Assembly (NCBI GenBank): GCA_001683735.1
Contig: LUGG01000001.1
Coordinates: 3,410,001 to 3,474,000, forward strand
Origin: Grifola frondosa
Taxonomy: Eukaryota; Basidiomycota; Agaricomycetes; Polyporales; Grifolaceae
Reading direction: 5' to 3'
DNA: 64,000 nt
Both the position numbers and the translations under genes were made by a program. Positions 36,383 to 50,587 of this stretch are shown in pieces. How positions within the stretch are numbered: position 1 is the stretch's first letter; each line of letters opens with the position of its first letter. The notes beneath the pieces were generated by a model that was not told where the DNA came from, did no database searches, and saw only the letters and a program-made list of their open reading frames with translations.

Positions 36383-38812
36383 ATGAACAAAATGTTGCCT
36401 CTGAATATCCTACTTCTTGGGCTCTTGCTGCGTTTCTCCGTGGCCTCTGGAGATTCGTCTGCGTCGGGAACTTCACTCACAGTCCATCTCACTTCGGGAA
36501 TTTTTCGCGGTTCAGCGGTCTCTAATGGCACAGACCGTTGGTTGGGCATCCCATTTGCTCAGCCTCCCGTTGGATCGCTACGCTTCAAAGCACCGGTCGC
36601 CGTCACCAATCCACCACACACAGTTCAGGATGCTTTTGCTTTCGGTAATGCATGTCCTCAATCACCATCTTCTACTCTCGGCGCTCCAATGGGCGAAGAC
36701 TGCCTTTTCCTTAACGTTTGTTCTATGAATGCAACATCGCTCCGCAAGCGGGCAGTTGACTATGGATCGTTTGAAGGTTTGGCGGCCGTCAAATGTTTCT
36801 GTCAACACCAAACTACCAGTGCTCGTTTGGTTCTACGTAAGTGTCATATATGTTCACCTCGTTCCAGTCTGATAGATTTTCAGGGCGGCGCTTACATGAA
36901 CGGGTGAGATAATTCTTAGGTGGTCGGGCCAATGCTCATGGGATGAGACACCAAGAGCCGCTTCGAATCCTTCTTTCGATCCAACTCGTAAATGAATTAA
37001 AACCTCACAATATTTATGATAATGATTCTTGCGCTGGGTGCAGGTATTCTGCAACGTAGCGCGGCAATAGGCAAACCAATCATGTTTGCATCAGTGTGAG
37101 TTTATCCCATCCAATCGCTTTACTTGACCCACACTCAGGTATCCGCAGAAACTATCGGGTCAACACATTCGGTTTTGTGAGGATCTAATTTGATTATATT
37201 ATTGTCAAGCTCTGCATTAACTTCCTCCTTAGCTTTCGAGCGCCAACGTCCCGGCAGAGGATCTAAACGCCGGACTACATGACCAAAGGGCAGCGCTAAC
37301 CTTTCTGCAGGACAACCTCGCTGCGTTCGGCGGCGACGCCTCAAAGGTTTGGACTTTGCATTTTCAAACACGATTGCGTGCTCATGATTTTCCGCTACCA
37401 CTGGCAGGTGACCATCTGGGGTCAAGTGAGCAAAGACGCACGTTCTCAAGTGAACACAGTTTCCTGATCAATTATATGCATTTTTGCAGTCTGCTGGTGC
37501 GGGCAGTGTCGAAGCCCACATCTTGTTCCCCGCGGACCGTGATCTTTTCCGGGCCGGAATCTTCGATTCTTCTACCGGACCCTTGTGCGTATGCAGATGA
37601 GTCGGCTTGTCTTCAGACTATGCTAACTGTAACTGCCACAGTAAAACTTGTCCTCCAGCAAGTACATACGATGAATTGGGATTTCCATTTGCTCGTCTGG
37701 TGGCCATGACTGGTTGCCCTTCTGGATCTGCTTCATTTTCTTGTCTGCAGGAAGTACCATTTGAGGTGAGGATCGTGTCGCCTGCTCTGTAAGAGCTTCG
37801 TGCTAATTCTATTCAGACGCTTCTGAATATCAGCAACACGATGACCGGCGAAGTTTTGAACTCCCAGCTTTGGCAGCCCTCTGTGGGACCTCCGGGAAGT
37901 TTTGTACCAGAACGGCCGTCCGCACGAATAGCGAGCGGCAATTTTTTGCACGTACCTATCCTTGCTGGCACCAATGTGAGTTTCCCCCAGCCGACTTCCG
38001 TACTTCTATTCATCTCAATCATAACAGCTCAACGAAGGCACTGTGTTCAGTCAATCTGTGAGGAACTTAAGTATTCCAGCGCCGCTGGAAGACAATGCCT
38101 TCGACACTTTTATCAAGGACCTCCTCATTGATCCATCGACCGTCACCAGTGATGTTCTCGACACGATAAACGCATTCTATCCTGCGAATGACTCCTCCCT
38201 CGGGGGCGCATTCAATACTGGAGACTCGCTGTTCGATCGCGCTGAGGCATGGTACACGGATAATATGTATCTTTCGCCGCGGCGGCTCCTATTTTCCAAG
38301 GCGGCTCCACTACAGCAGCTCTTTGCGTATTTCTTCACGGAGTTCATACCGGGGAACGACCCTTCGCTCGGAGGTTCGTTATTTATACCCGTTATACGAG
38401 TCTACAGACTAATCTAAGCTACTATCTCTGAAGTGTTCCATGGGTCTGAGCTGTCATTACTCTTTGGGCCTGTACCGAACCCGATCGAGAACGATTTTGC
38501 GGACCAGTTGACTGACTTCTACATCAACTTTGTGACCGATCTAGACCCAGGATGTGAGTACACTATACACTCTCTTCTCAAAGTTGCATTGCTTATTTTT
38601 TTTTCGTTCTTCGAAGCCGAGTGGCCTCAATACGAGCTCGCAACAAAACATGTGTTGCAACTCATGAGGAATAACATCACTGTGATACTGGATGGTGAGA
38701 TCATTTGCTGCTGCCTACTGATCATGGCCGTGACTGACGTCTTCCAGACTTCCTCCTTGCTAAGACAACCTTCCTCGACTCGTCCAGGGTCCTAAATGAA
38801 TTCCAGAAGTGA
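36383..38812 (+). CDS. Secreted type-B carboxylesterase/lipase
   Basis: Alpha/beta-hydrolase that cleaves carboxylic esters, probably outside the cell. The ATG at 36383 is preferred because it directly precedes a signal peptide ([20 protein letters not shown]). An upstream in-frame ATG at 36323 would add 20 residues. Motifs in order: '[17 protein letters not shown]', 'GEDCLFLNV' (type-B signature), oxyanion-hole 'GGAYMNG', 'NYRVNTFGF', '[20 protein letters not shown]', nucleophile elbow G-Q-S-A-G (split by an intron between Q near 37420 and S near 37490), and 'FHGSEL', which supplies the catalytic His. At least ten introns interrupt about 540 codons. The gene ends ...[10 protein letters not shown] at 38812. 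It resembles Candida/Geotrichum-type lipases and cholinesterase-like enzymes. The substrate is not predictable. The gypsy 5' LTR ends about 340 bp upstream. Confidence 0.87.
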
Positions 38813-39052
38813 TGAGAGATGGTGTTAGCGACATGTCGTCCTCTTTACTAAAATCAATTGCGATTTCTGGGGTTCTGTTCTTCAAAATATTATGCATTGG
38901 GATCGTAGCTCTTGGGTTGCACATTATTTTGAGCACAGCACATCTAATTAGAAAAGAAATTGATTTCGAGAATGCGTGAACATGCACTGAACATGCGTGT
39001 CCAGTGAACTTCGTGGCGCGAGCCATAGACGCGGCGGATCGGACAGACCGCC

Positions 39053-40559
39053 ATGAGCAACACTCGTCTCCGACTACTAACTCTCAATTGTTGGTTCGTG
39101 AGGGCTCCCATCTTAGCTACCTATTCTGACAGAAGCTATCAGGGGCCTCAAATATGTCTCATCCCACAGAGCAGAACGTATTGCTGCCATCGCTAACGCG
39201 CTAGCCGCTTCCGACTACGATGTCATCACCCTCCAAGAGCTCTGGGTCTTCGCAGACTACGAGCACGTCCGTGCAACGGTCCACGAAAAGCTCCCGTATG
39301 CGAAGTTCTTCTACAGGTGCGCATGCACTTAGTCGTTGGTAATGCCGATGCGCCTGAACGGGTGTTACAGCGGCGCACTGGGAGCAGGCCTCGTAATATT
39401 CTCCCGCTTCCCCATCCTCGCTGCCACTATCCACCCATACTCGCTAAACGGCTCCCCGATCGACGTCATCGCTGGGGACTGGTTCGTGGGCAAGGCCGCC
39501 GCCAGCATCCTCTTCATGCACCCGGTCCTCGGGCAGGTCCAGCTGTTCGACACGCACGTACGTCCCCAGTTCTCCCGCTCCGTCCCGCACTCACCGTCCC
39601 GCGCAGCTGTTCGCGAAGGGCGGCGACCAGGGGCCCGACCACCACAAGGCGCACCGGCTCGTGAACGCCTGGGAGTTCGCGAAGCTCGCGCGGCAGGCTG
39701 CAGACCTCGGCCGCTATGTCATCGCTGCGGGCGACTTCAACAGCATCCCGGGCACGCTCCCCATGTCTATTATCGCGGACCACGCGGGGCTGACCGACGC
39801 GTGGGCCGCCACGCATCCGTATGCCTCGCCCGCGTCCGCAGGGCCCCCGTCACCCATGGACGCGATCCGCACGTACGGCGTCACGGCAGACTCGCCGCTC
39901 AACTCATACTCCGCGGGGAAGCCGCTCGAGCCCGTCGCGCGCAAGCACCAGGGCAAGCGGCTCGACTACGTGTTCTTCCGCCAGCCGAGCGGCGCCAGCG
40001 ACCGCGCGCCCGTGCTGAAGTGTGTGGACACGCGGGTCGTGTTCACCGAGACTGTGCCCGGGCGCAGCTTCTCGTATTCGGACCACTTTGGGCTGGAGGC
40101 GACGTTCGACATCTCCTTGCCCGGTGGCACGGATTCCTCGAACGCGCCCGTGCCTGCCCCATTGACACTGCGCTCGTCGTGGCCTCCGCGCCGAACCTGC
40201 AACCGCCACTTGCACCTGCCCCGTTGCGCAGCCTGTCGGCAGTCTCAGTCACTGCAGCCCTGCAGTCCCTCACAGCGCGGTACCGCTTCGCGCACGCGCA
40301 GGGTCGCTTCCACCTCACTATCTTCGCGGTGTGCCTCCTACTACTACTTGCCCTCGTAGTCGGCTCGGCGTGGCTCCCGCGCTTCTGGAGCCCCCTCCTC
40401 GTATTCGCTTCTATCTTCTTCTCGTGGCTGGCGACAACAATGCTGTACATCGGGTTCGTGTATGGGCGCTGGGAGATCAACGCGCTCACGAACATCATAG
40501 AGGAGCTCGAAATCTACAGGACCAGTCTTGAGGACAGCCGGCAGAATGGACAGACGTAA
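39053..40559 (+). CDS. ISC1: Inositol phosphosphingolipid phospholipase C (neutral sphingomyelinase family)
   Basis: Hydrolyses inositol phosphosphingolipids to ceramide at membranes. Exon 1 (from 39053) encodes MSNTRLRLLTLNCW, spliced in phase to 'GLKYVSSHRAERIAAIANAL', then 'DYDVITLQELWVF' (metal-binding Glu), 'GLVIFSRFPI', 'FDTH' and 'KAHRLVNAWEFAKL'. The DNase I-fold active-site motifs follow as 'VIAAGDFNSIPGT', 'RLDYVFFR' and 'YSDHFGLEATF'. The C-terminus has two hydrophobic helices ('LTIFAVCLLLLLALVVGSAW' and 'LLVFASIFFSWLATTMLYIG'), as in ISC1/nSMase2 relatives. The frame shifts at the C run 40157-40160 (one C short), moving from 'APVPAP' to 'IDTALVVASAPN'. Length and domain order otherwise fit the family. 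Confidence 0.9.
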
Positions 40560-40777
40560 CGGGCTTCGCTAGCGGCTTCTGAGTTTTTTGGATAATGCCA
40601 TTCATTGAGGTACTATGCTATGGACTAATTTACTACACTACATTGGGAGCCAAGAATAAAGTCATACTGCTACAGTACTAGAACATCACTATGCGTACAC
40701 ATTCAAAAGGAGGTTAGTATACGGCAAATCCCAGACAGAATACAAAAAGATGTGAAATGCAGGTGAGGGTATGTAAG

Positions 40778-43617
40778 CTACACGTCTTTGCTGGAGCATA
40801 ATGACACAGTCCTGGAGCGGTTTCGCTTCGCGAGCGGCGCCGCCTCAGGCTTGAATGTCATCGTCTGGTTCGCGGGCCCGGAGCGCTCCCATTGCATGCA
40901 CAGCGAGCTGATGTCGGGATGACTGTGCTCTGAGCGGCGGATCGCGGGCGTCGGCGGGGCGGCCGTCGACGCGGTCACGCTGAGGGACGAGATGCGATGT
41001 CGACGGAACGCCGTATGCGAAGGTAATGGAGGCGCATCGGCAGAGGCTGGGTTCGCAGACGACGGGGCGTGCGGCGAAAGATGGTTGGTCGCGGAGACAG
41101 ACACGGCGTCCGCGATGAGCGAGAACGTCGAGCGGAGGCGGGTAAGCATCGATGGATCCGGGACGCTCGCCTCGTCGGCGTGTACATGTGCGAGCGCGGT
41201 ATGCTCCTTGGTTCTGAACGCGATGCCCTCGAAGTCGTCGGTTTCGTGGTCGTCCTCTTGAGTGCCTGGCGGCGACGGCCACTGCGTGCCCCAGCTCGGG
41301 TCCTCCTCTTGGCTCAGGGACTGTGTCAGGATCTGGGGGATACGAGACGACGACCGCCCACGATCGCTGTCCGTCTGCATCGCCTCCGCGATGTCCTCGC
41401 GCCCAGAGCCCGTCTCCGTACCGTCTCCGCGGACGACACGCGCGGCGTCGTTGTCGATCTCCTGTGCAAGGCCCATCAATGCCGAGCCTTCAAGCGCCTG
41501 CGGAGAGCGGCTTTGCCACTGGGGGAGCGACTTCCGGACGAAGTCGCGGCAGGAGAGAAACGCGCGCCGAGCGGTGTCGAGAAACGGCAAGGACTGGAAG
41601 ACGTGTACCTTCACGCGATACAAGGGCTGTCAGTGGTGACGACAAGAGCGTGCGCGGCGCGTTGCTCACCGAGTCTTCGTACAGCTCGTGCCGCACCTCG
41701 ACGCCCGCAAGGGTCGCCTTATGGGCCAGGAGCGTAATCTCATCCCTCAGCACCTCGACCTCGCCCGCCTGAATGAGCATGGGCGGGAGGCCCTTAAGGT
41801 CGCCGAACAGGGGACTGGCATAAGGATGTGTGAGATATTTCTCCATGTGCTCCCCCAGATAGCAGGCGATGGGGTTGAGGTGGTCGCCTGGCTCAGGCAT
41901 CGGTACAATATCATACTGTGCGTTGCTGTCCCATGATTCGCAGCTCATTGTCAAGTCTGGAGTGAACAATTACGTCAAGCACAGGAGTAGAAATTAGGGA
42001 GTCCGACTACGTACCGACCCATGGAGACATGAGTATGGCGCCAGACGGCAGGGAGTAATTGTTGTCACGCAAGTACATAAGGAGAGCAAGAGCCAGCCCA
42101 CCGCCAGCACTATCACCCACAACGATGATATTTTCCGGCGGAATATGGAGGTCATCCACAAGCCTGAAGTACGAAGAAACCGCATCGTGGAGAGGACCAG
42201 GAAAGCGGGTCTCTGGGGCGAGTCGATAATCCACAGCTATTAAGCGTGAATCAGGTTAGCATTGAGCTCTGATTGGCCCACTAATGAAACACTCACAAAA
42301 GACACGCGTATCAAGGTACTTTGAGAGGGGAATAGTTATGAGCCTGTGCGTCGCAGCGCTGAACATATAATATGCCCCTGTATACTCTCATGAGAAATGC
42401 ACTATCGAGGAATGCAGGGGTATCCACTTGCCGCCATGAAAATAGAGCACGACCCTTTCCTTGTTTTTGGGCAGATGCATCGTGGGTAATGCGAATTTCT
42501 CTCTAGACGAGGTCTTCTCCTCGGATCCCGCTCTATTTGTAGCTCGCCATTCCGTCTGGAGCCTTTGCCATGTTTTCTTCCCGACAACCCACTCACCCGA
42601 GAGCTCGCGAGACCCGTCCTCGGCAGCATCAAAATCTGCAAGAATACCTCGCAAGTGCCGCTTGCGGACGCGGAAAGTTACTGAAGTAACCAGCGCGTCT
42701 GATGGTAGAGGGACAAGACCGCCGATGCTCATGAGGAGGCGGATGGTGTCCTGAAAAGGACGATAGCAATTAGAACGAATCAAATTGTCAATAACGGGTA
42801 TACTGACGATGTCGGCTAGATGCGAATGTCGACTAACATCGCGCATGATGCTACTAAGGAGTGTCATCTCGATACCCCAAGATTTCCTGCGGGGGCCCCA
42901 GAAGTGGTGAGAGACGATATCGGAGACTAGGGAAGTAGCTAGGGAGACAGGAATCAGTATCCGGCTTGAATATGCACGACATCGATATAACTCGGCGCAT
43001 ATATGCGCATACAGCCAGGTTTTTGGAAGGGGACGGTGCGTGGGGAATAGAGACATGGCATATTTACGCTTCGGACGCGATACAAGCAACTGCTCCGTTC
43101 AGGGCATGTCCGTAGCAAGCGACCTCCGAGACTGCTCCAGTGAAGTGGGGGCCGACTGGTGGGATGGTTATACGAAAAAAGACTGAAACTCACCCTTGAC
43201 TGCAGCAAACGCGCCAAACTTCCACAGATGCCATAGGCGCACTGGCTGGCTTGCCCGCTGCTTGAGCTTGGGGTCACCGACACGCGCACAAGGTGGGGGC
43301 GGCACACAGGGATACTCAAAATATCGGAGAAGATGGATAGGCGAAGCAAGAATAGATGGACTGGTCACCAGTGCAAGGTTTGGCTCAGAATCATCGCTGG
43401 GGTCGGCCTCTGCAGTAGAGAGAAGAGCGAGTGACCAGGCCATGAGGAGAGAGGGAGCTGGTGCCCGCGAGGTCGCCCACAGTACGGGCAGGGAGAAAGC
43501 TGAAGGTGATCGAAGGGGAACTGGAATAGGAATCATGCAGTGGCTTGGCTGTTGTAGTAGAGCCACGAGCGTCAGCGAATGAGCGTCGAGAAGAGACAGG
43601 GACGAACTAGCGCTCAC
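40778..43617 (-). CDS. Alpha/beta hydrolase, hormone-sensitive-lipase-like
   Basis: Esterase of the HSL/AADAC group, predicted to deacylate sterol or lipid esters at membranes. The N-terminal part (from 43617) has hydrophobic stretches, then 'KSWGIEMTLLSSIMRD', 'GGLVPLPSDALVT' and 'SGEWVVGKKTWQRLQTEW'. The oxyanion motif 'VVLYFHGG' is followed across an intron by 'YYMFSAATHRLITIPLSKYL', then 'AVDYRLAPETRFPGPLHDAV' and nucleophile elbow 'VVGDSAGGGLALALLMYLRD'. The acid region is 'LIQAGEVEVLRDEITLLAHK' and the catalytic His lies in 'HVFQSLPFLD'. After the fold comes a tail of about 250 residues rich in Ser, Pro and charged residues, ending at 40778. The first exons (about 43050-43600) are less certain. 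No complete frameshift was found in the catalytic core. Confidence 0.82.
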
Positions 43618-43906
43618 AGGCGCCAGCGACAGTAATCACATGCCATCGCTAGACGCCACTGGGCGCATGGCTGGACGCCACATACGCCACATCCCCGCTG
43701 GTCGGCCCTGACGTCACTCACTGCGGCTGCTGCATGCCACTCGGCACCCCTGTGCAGCCTGGTCATCAGCCACAAAGTACTGTCCACAACTCGTCTAATG
43801 CGTCCACTACACACAACAATTCGACATACAACAGTCTCCACCCGGATCCCAGACAACAGTCTCGGCCCGCGACCATGGTCAAGAGACCATCAACCCGTCA
43901 CCAATC

Positions 43907-45680
<1,774 letters not shown>

Positions 45681-46188
45681 CTATGCTGCAGTGAGAGGAG
45701 ATGTTCGGCAAGTAAGAATGTGGTAGATGAGAACAACGCAGTTCTGCGCAGTCTCTGACTCCCAGTGTCGAAGTTGCCGTCCCATGATCACATGACTACA
45801 GTGTTCTCCCGAGTCCCGATAGAGTTGATTCTGAATTTCAGAGTTGACTTTGGCCATTTTTGTGCTTGGCTTCGCGCACGAGTCCCACGAGAAGATGTGT
45901 TTTATTCAGTACAGTTGCTCGGCTAGCATATAAAATGCGCGGTTCTCTCATGCGCGGTCGCTCTGCCGTCTGTTTGGGAACGCCCGTCACACAATATATC
46001 CCTTGGCGCCTTGCGTGTCCGCAAATTTGAGCATGCTGACTGGCTTATACAGCATGGCAATATTCACGCTTCCAGATTTGTCCCACCGAGGTCAGACAGT
46101 GGGGATTTTGAATTGCAGAACGGTCACGTGCACCGCGTACCATAGCAGTCTAGGTCCACAACCCAACGTTGACTGTGAGCTCAGTCCG
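45681..46188. promoter_or_regulatory. Divergent promoter region, MAP2 / RIB7, with a TATA-like box
   Basis: 508 bp between the two start codons. A TATAAAATG element at about 45929-45937 is in the orientation of RIB7. Its distance to the RIB7 ATG (about 250 bp) would require a long leader or an unrecognised 5' intron, and the open frame upstream of 46189 has no conserved sequence. Confidence 0.4.
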
Positions 46189-47262
46189 ATGGAGCCCAAC
46201 AGCACCCTCCCCACTGCACCCCAATTCCTGCTTGACTCCTACCAACTGACCGCCGACCCCAGCGCCCCGATCTCCGTCTTCCAAGGGCACGACCTGGCAG
46301 CGCCAACCCTGCTTGCATCCGATGCCAGCCGGCCCTTCGTCACGCTCACCTTTGCGCAGTCGCTCGACGCGCGCATCGCAGGCGCGCACGGCGCGCAGCT
46401 CGCGCTGAGCGGGAGGGAGAGCATGGTGATGACACACTGGTGAGCCGCGCCCCTCGTTCGCCGCACTCGGATAGGAACACAGAGCAGGATGCGCACGATG
46501 CACGACGCGATACTGGTTGGGATCGGGACCGCGCTGAACGACGACCCGCAGCTGAACAGTACGTGCGCCGTCTCTGGTCTAATGGATGCGCGACTGACCG
46601 TGTGTAGCGCGGCACCTCCCGCCGCTCCCGTCGCAGTACCCGCATCGGTACAACCTCCGCGGCCGGTCATCCTCGATACCCAGCTCCGCTTGGTGCCTAG
46701 CTGCAAGCTGCTTGTTAATTACAGAGGGGGCCGGGGCAGGAGGCCGTGGGTGGTCTGCGCGCGGAGCGATGAGCAAGCCTGGCGCGAGAGGAAGGCTGTG
46801 CTGGAGAGCGCAGGAGCACGCATCGTGGAGGCGCGTGTGGACGAGCGAACTGGTGAGATTGATACCATGCGGGAGTGGTTGGCAAATTGAGCCGCTAATG
46901 CGCCGCGAACAGGCCAGATTTCTATTCCTGGCCTCTTAGAGATGCTGCGGACTCTTGGTATCCGTTCGGTGATGGTAGAAGGCGGGGCGAGGGTTATCAG
47001 GTCGTTCTTGGCGGAGGCCCGGGCACCCGGCGAAGAAAGCGGGTCTGGTGGCGCAGTCGACATGGTCATCGTGACTGTTGCACCAACGCTGGTCGGGAAA
47101 GATGGGGTCAGCTATGGGTCCGACCTACTCGCGGAGCAGGTACGTCTGCGCGTCGTTCGCTTGCGCCAGGAGGGGCTCATTTGCTTTTAGCTTCCCGCGT
47201 TGCAACACATAAAGACGGGGCTGTTTGGCCGTGACGCCGTCATGGTTCTTAAGGTGCTATAA
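46189..47262 (+). CDS. RIB7: 2,5-diamino-6-ribosylamino-pyrimidinone 5'-phosphate reductase (riboflavin pathway)
   Basis: NADPH-dependent reductase of riboflavin biosynthesis (RibD C-terminal/DHFR-like fold). It starts at 46189 (MEPNSTLPTAPQFLLDSY). Motifs: 'RPFVTLTFAQSLDARIAG', 'LALSGRESMVMTHWMRTMHD' (across an intron), 'AILVGIGTALNDDPQLN', 'RPVILDTQLRLVPSCKLL', 'GRRPWVVCA', 'GQISIPGLLEMLRTLGI', 'RSVMVEGGARVI', 'VDMVIVTVAPTLVG' and 'LFGRDAVMVLKVL', ending at 47262. At least four introns are in phase. The frame breaks at about 46654-46658, where one C is missing between 'RYNL' and 'RPVILD'. Size (about 290 residues) and all active-site blocks match the family. Confidence 0.92.
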
Positions 47263-47771
47263 CTCGTGTGCTCCTCGAGTTCATGTTGTCTTTAGGTATC
47301 TCAGGCGAGTGTATCACATTGGCTGCAATCCCACGAAGAATTATTCGAGCGTCGTTTGTACGGCGAAGCCTGAAGAACAGGAACAGATATATGCAGTGGC
47401 AGTGATCGAGACAACTCCATGTTTCGCGAACGTTAGAGCTTGGCAGTAGTGAGGTTCGCTCACTGTACTTGTCAGATGAGAAACGTCTCCAACTCCCACT
47501 GAAAGTCCCACATCGATGGTGGTTTCCTTGACGTTATCCACGAACATCGACAAATACCCACAAGCTCCATATCGCTCCGTACAGTCGTGACGGTTGTTTG
47601 AGGCTACAAGGAAAAGAAGTTGTATTCAATAGCAAAAAAGTAAGAGGGTATCACAATGTTTAGATCCAGCACTCATCGCTAATAGTTACGGAGAAAAGCA
47701 ACTGGCCAAGACACAATATCGTGCGTGCGTTCAGTGCGTGCGAAGCAAGTAAGGAGAATTTTGGCGCCGAT
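47263..47771. other. No gene recognised (convergent 3' flanks)
   Basis: Sits between the ends of RIB7 (+) and the BTB gene (-). It contains short open frames without recognisable content and presumably both 3' untranslated regions. Confidence 0.45.
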
Positions 47772-49518
47772 TCAGTTTTCTGTCATAGACAACCTCTTGA
47801 AGATAGCCGACACGATCTGGCTGGCATGCGGTTCTCCAATAACTTCCTCGATCCTCTCCTCGAGAGCAGGGGTATCTTTAAGTTGATGCCAATGCTTCGC
47901 CAATACGGCAAGCTCCATTTCCTTCACCTCTTCGTACCTAAAGTATGCGAGACAATGAGGAACTACAGAGCGGAAGCTGTTGGAAGATGACATACCGTGA
48001 CGTGAACGCACTGAATACCTCGGTTAGGATTGTTGTAGGATTTAGTTGTGACTGGAGATGTTCCAATGCGAGCGTCTTGAGGTGTTCGAGCTCGAGCTTT
48101 CGTATGATATCAGGATAGAGCACACGGCGATGGGCAAACATGACACCGACCTTGTCTGCCAAACGATACATTGATTTGCACGAGCACGGGTAGGGCGATT
48201 AGGACGGTGTAGGCTCATAACTCTTCTCCTGCTGGATCCGATAGACGTCAATGGAGCGAAAGTCACAGTGCCTGTGTAGAGGTAAAACAGTAATGCTTCC
48301 CATCTGATAATTAGATCAGTAATCAGAGGCTATCTCGTAGAATAAGACTATGAAACTCAATTACGTAGTGGAGGCAGCACCGTGCACAATCACAGTCAGA
48401 GAATTTGATTCCGATGACTGTGTAACAGAATCACCTGATATCACTTCTGAGAGTAATTACTATGGGAGAGATGCCGGATACATACAAGGAACTGATTTCA
48501 GGATGTCTCCGTCAGGCTTGGTGGAGACCTTGTTTCCTTCAGCAACGGGCTTTGTCTGGCCTAGTAAGAATATTGTAATATGAAAGTCATTAGAAATTAA
48601 TGCCTGTGTGGTGGAATATACATACTAGGATCATCGACAATCATTTCATTGGTATCATTAGTACATTCTTCGGCCTCCATGGTTTCTTCGACATCTTGTT
48701 CCTCGGCATCCCCTTCCACTTCATCATCATCATCCACCTCATCATCCACTTCATCCTCAAAGTCACTGTCGCTATCCACATAGTCTGTCTGAGTGGCAGC
48801 AAAATCATCCACTTCAGAGATGTTCATGATATCGGACAATTGTCCATCGAAGACTAACCAGTTGTTAATCGCCATAAGTAGTTCAGCACAATTATCAAAA
48901 ATAAAGATAGGTTTGACTCACAATCAGACAAATAATTGCTCTGAGCCACAAGGAGTGGAAGAGAAGCATTACATTCCTGGTATTCAAGAAGTCGACGGAC
49001 GAGCGACGAGTGCAATAGGTTATGAACTTGACATCTGTAACCCCGCTTTGTTCTCCAGTAATGAGCCGATGCAAGACACTCAAGGTGGGGCTGGAGGTAG
49101 CAGATGGGCCCTGAGTAGTGGTGACTGTAAAGGATATTATGACGGCGTCATCACGGCGTAGTGCATCAATCATTTCCCAGTGTTTGATGCGACGTAGAAT
49201 CCAAACGGCTTTCGGCTGGCGGTCCCCGCATTCAATGCATGCCGTGCGAGAGGAATAGCATTTTATCCCTAGTAAAGATGTCACAGTAATGGAGTATTTA
49301 AGTGGAATGGGAGATCTGGTGGGCATCTTGAAGTGCATCCACAGAATATCATCTGCTGGTTTCGACTCAACTTTCAGCTCCAGTTGCCAGCCAGGGCCGA
49401 AGGGTTCCGTAACACGTCGTTTTTGGTGTTCGTCCTGGGTAGGGCCAAAGAACTCGTGGAGGTTGTCCACACGGAACCGTAACGAGATGTCATAGTCGCA
49501 GCGCTGGAATTGTAGCAT
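47772..49518 (-). CDS. BTB/POZ domain protein with acidic insert
   Basis: The ATG at 49518 starts MLQFQRCDYDISLRFRVDNL. The N-terminal 180 residues form a predicted beta-rich, MATH-like domain ('FGPGWQLELKVE', 'LWMHFKMP', 'PLKYSITVTSLLG', 'DDAVIISFTVTTTQG'). The BTB follows, beginning 'LHRLITGEQSGVTDVKFITY' and continuing through 'LVAQSNYLSD'. An Asp/Glu-rich segment (about 48640-48800, DSDSDFEDEVDDEVDDDDE) is inserted before the usual 'YLYTG' helix region ('TVTFAPL', 'LYRLADKVGV', 'LELEHLKTLALEHLQSQL'). The C-terminus ends ...IFKRLSMTEN at 47772. BTB proteins commonly act as Cullin-3 adaptors or transcriptional cofactors. The role here is unknown. Small frame shifts occur near 48960-48990. 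Confidence 0.68.
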
Positions 49519-50587
49519 CTTTGGGTCAATTAGAAGGATATCGTTGCAAACGGTGTGGGCGCGCTACGAAAGGTGACAAACGCGTCCGGTCACGTCACAT
49601 GATCGGTGCGACCGATCGTCGATCACAAACACCGCTAAGGCGAGACCGCGTTACAAAAGTTGTCCACGGTGAGCTGAACAATCTGGGCTACCCCAGAATG
49701 CAGTACACCGGCCTCCGTTGTTCGTAAGGTCTAAAACACTCTAGGTGGATTTTGCTGAAATGGACCTGGAATAACGCCACGGACCCAAGCAGAACGTTCG
49801 AAAAAGGCGAATGACCGCAGGCTAAAGTCTGATCGAGACCGTGGAGCTCTTCCAACATTGCCAGAGTAATAAATGACATGCTGGATCATCATTCTGCACG
49901 CTTGAGAACAACAAAAAAATTCGCACATTGTGCAAATTGATGTCATATAGTGTCATCATGACCGCATACGTGAAGATAGGTCGGAAAAGGTTCCGGCAAT
50001 GAATATTGGAGTATTGAATATCAGTGTTTAAACGGACCAATCACGACATGTTTTGTACACCGAGCGGCCGCTCTCCGTTCGCGGACTAGAAAGGAGTTTC
50101 GATATTGCACTATCGCATTCGGATTCAAGCAGCAGGAACCAATCAGGATATGCCAAGAAGGTGCATAGCATGTATACGGGACACCAGCAGTCTGCGCTGT
50201 GGTCTACAGACTGCAGCGGGTGCAAGGACAAAGAGCAGGGATTGGGTGGGAAATATGTAAGCGATATGAATATTGTGCCTCGACATGGAGGGATGGTGCG
50301 AGGCCAACCCGGCCTCGGAAAGCCTGAAGAGGGATGTGGATGAACCTCGATCTTGAGAGTCGGCGCAGATCTGCTGTCGGATAAACAATCGGAGGTTAAT
50401 TATATGAACGTGCACGGCCAATCAGCGCGACGCGGAAAATGAACTCGCATATGGCGGAGGCTGAATCGACCGGACGGAAACCGTCAGTGGCTTTTAACAC
50501 ATCAGGATGGTATAAACGTTGCGCGCAAGGCGAGGAGCGTCCCTTCCCTTCCCTCCTCGACAGGGCACTCTACTTGCGCTCATCGCC
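49519..50587. promoter_or_regulatory. Divergent intergenic region with a TATA box for the RhoGEF-like gene
   Basis: About 1.07 kb between divergent genes, with no recognised coding sequence. GGTATAAACG at 50509-50518 lies about 75 bp upstream of the ATG at 50588, a plausible TATA box for the plus-strand gene. Confidence 0.45.
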
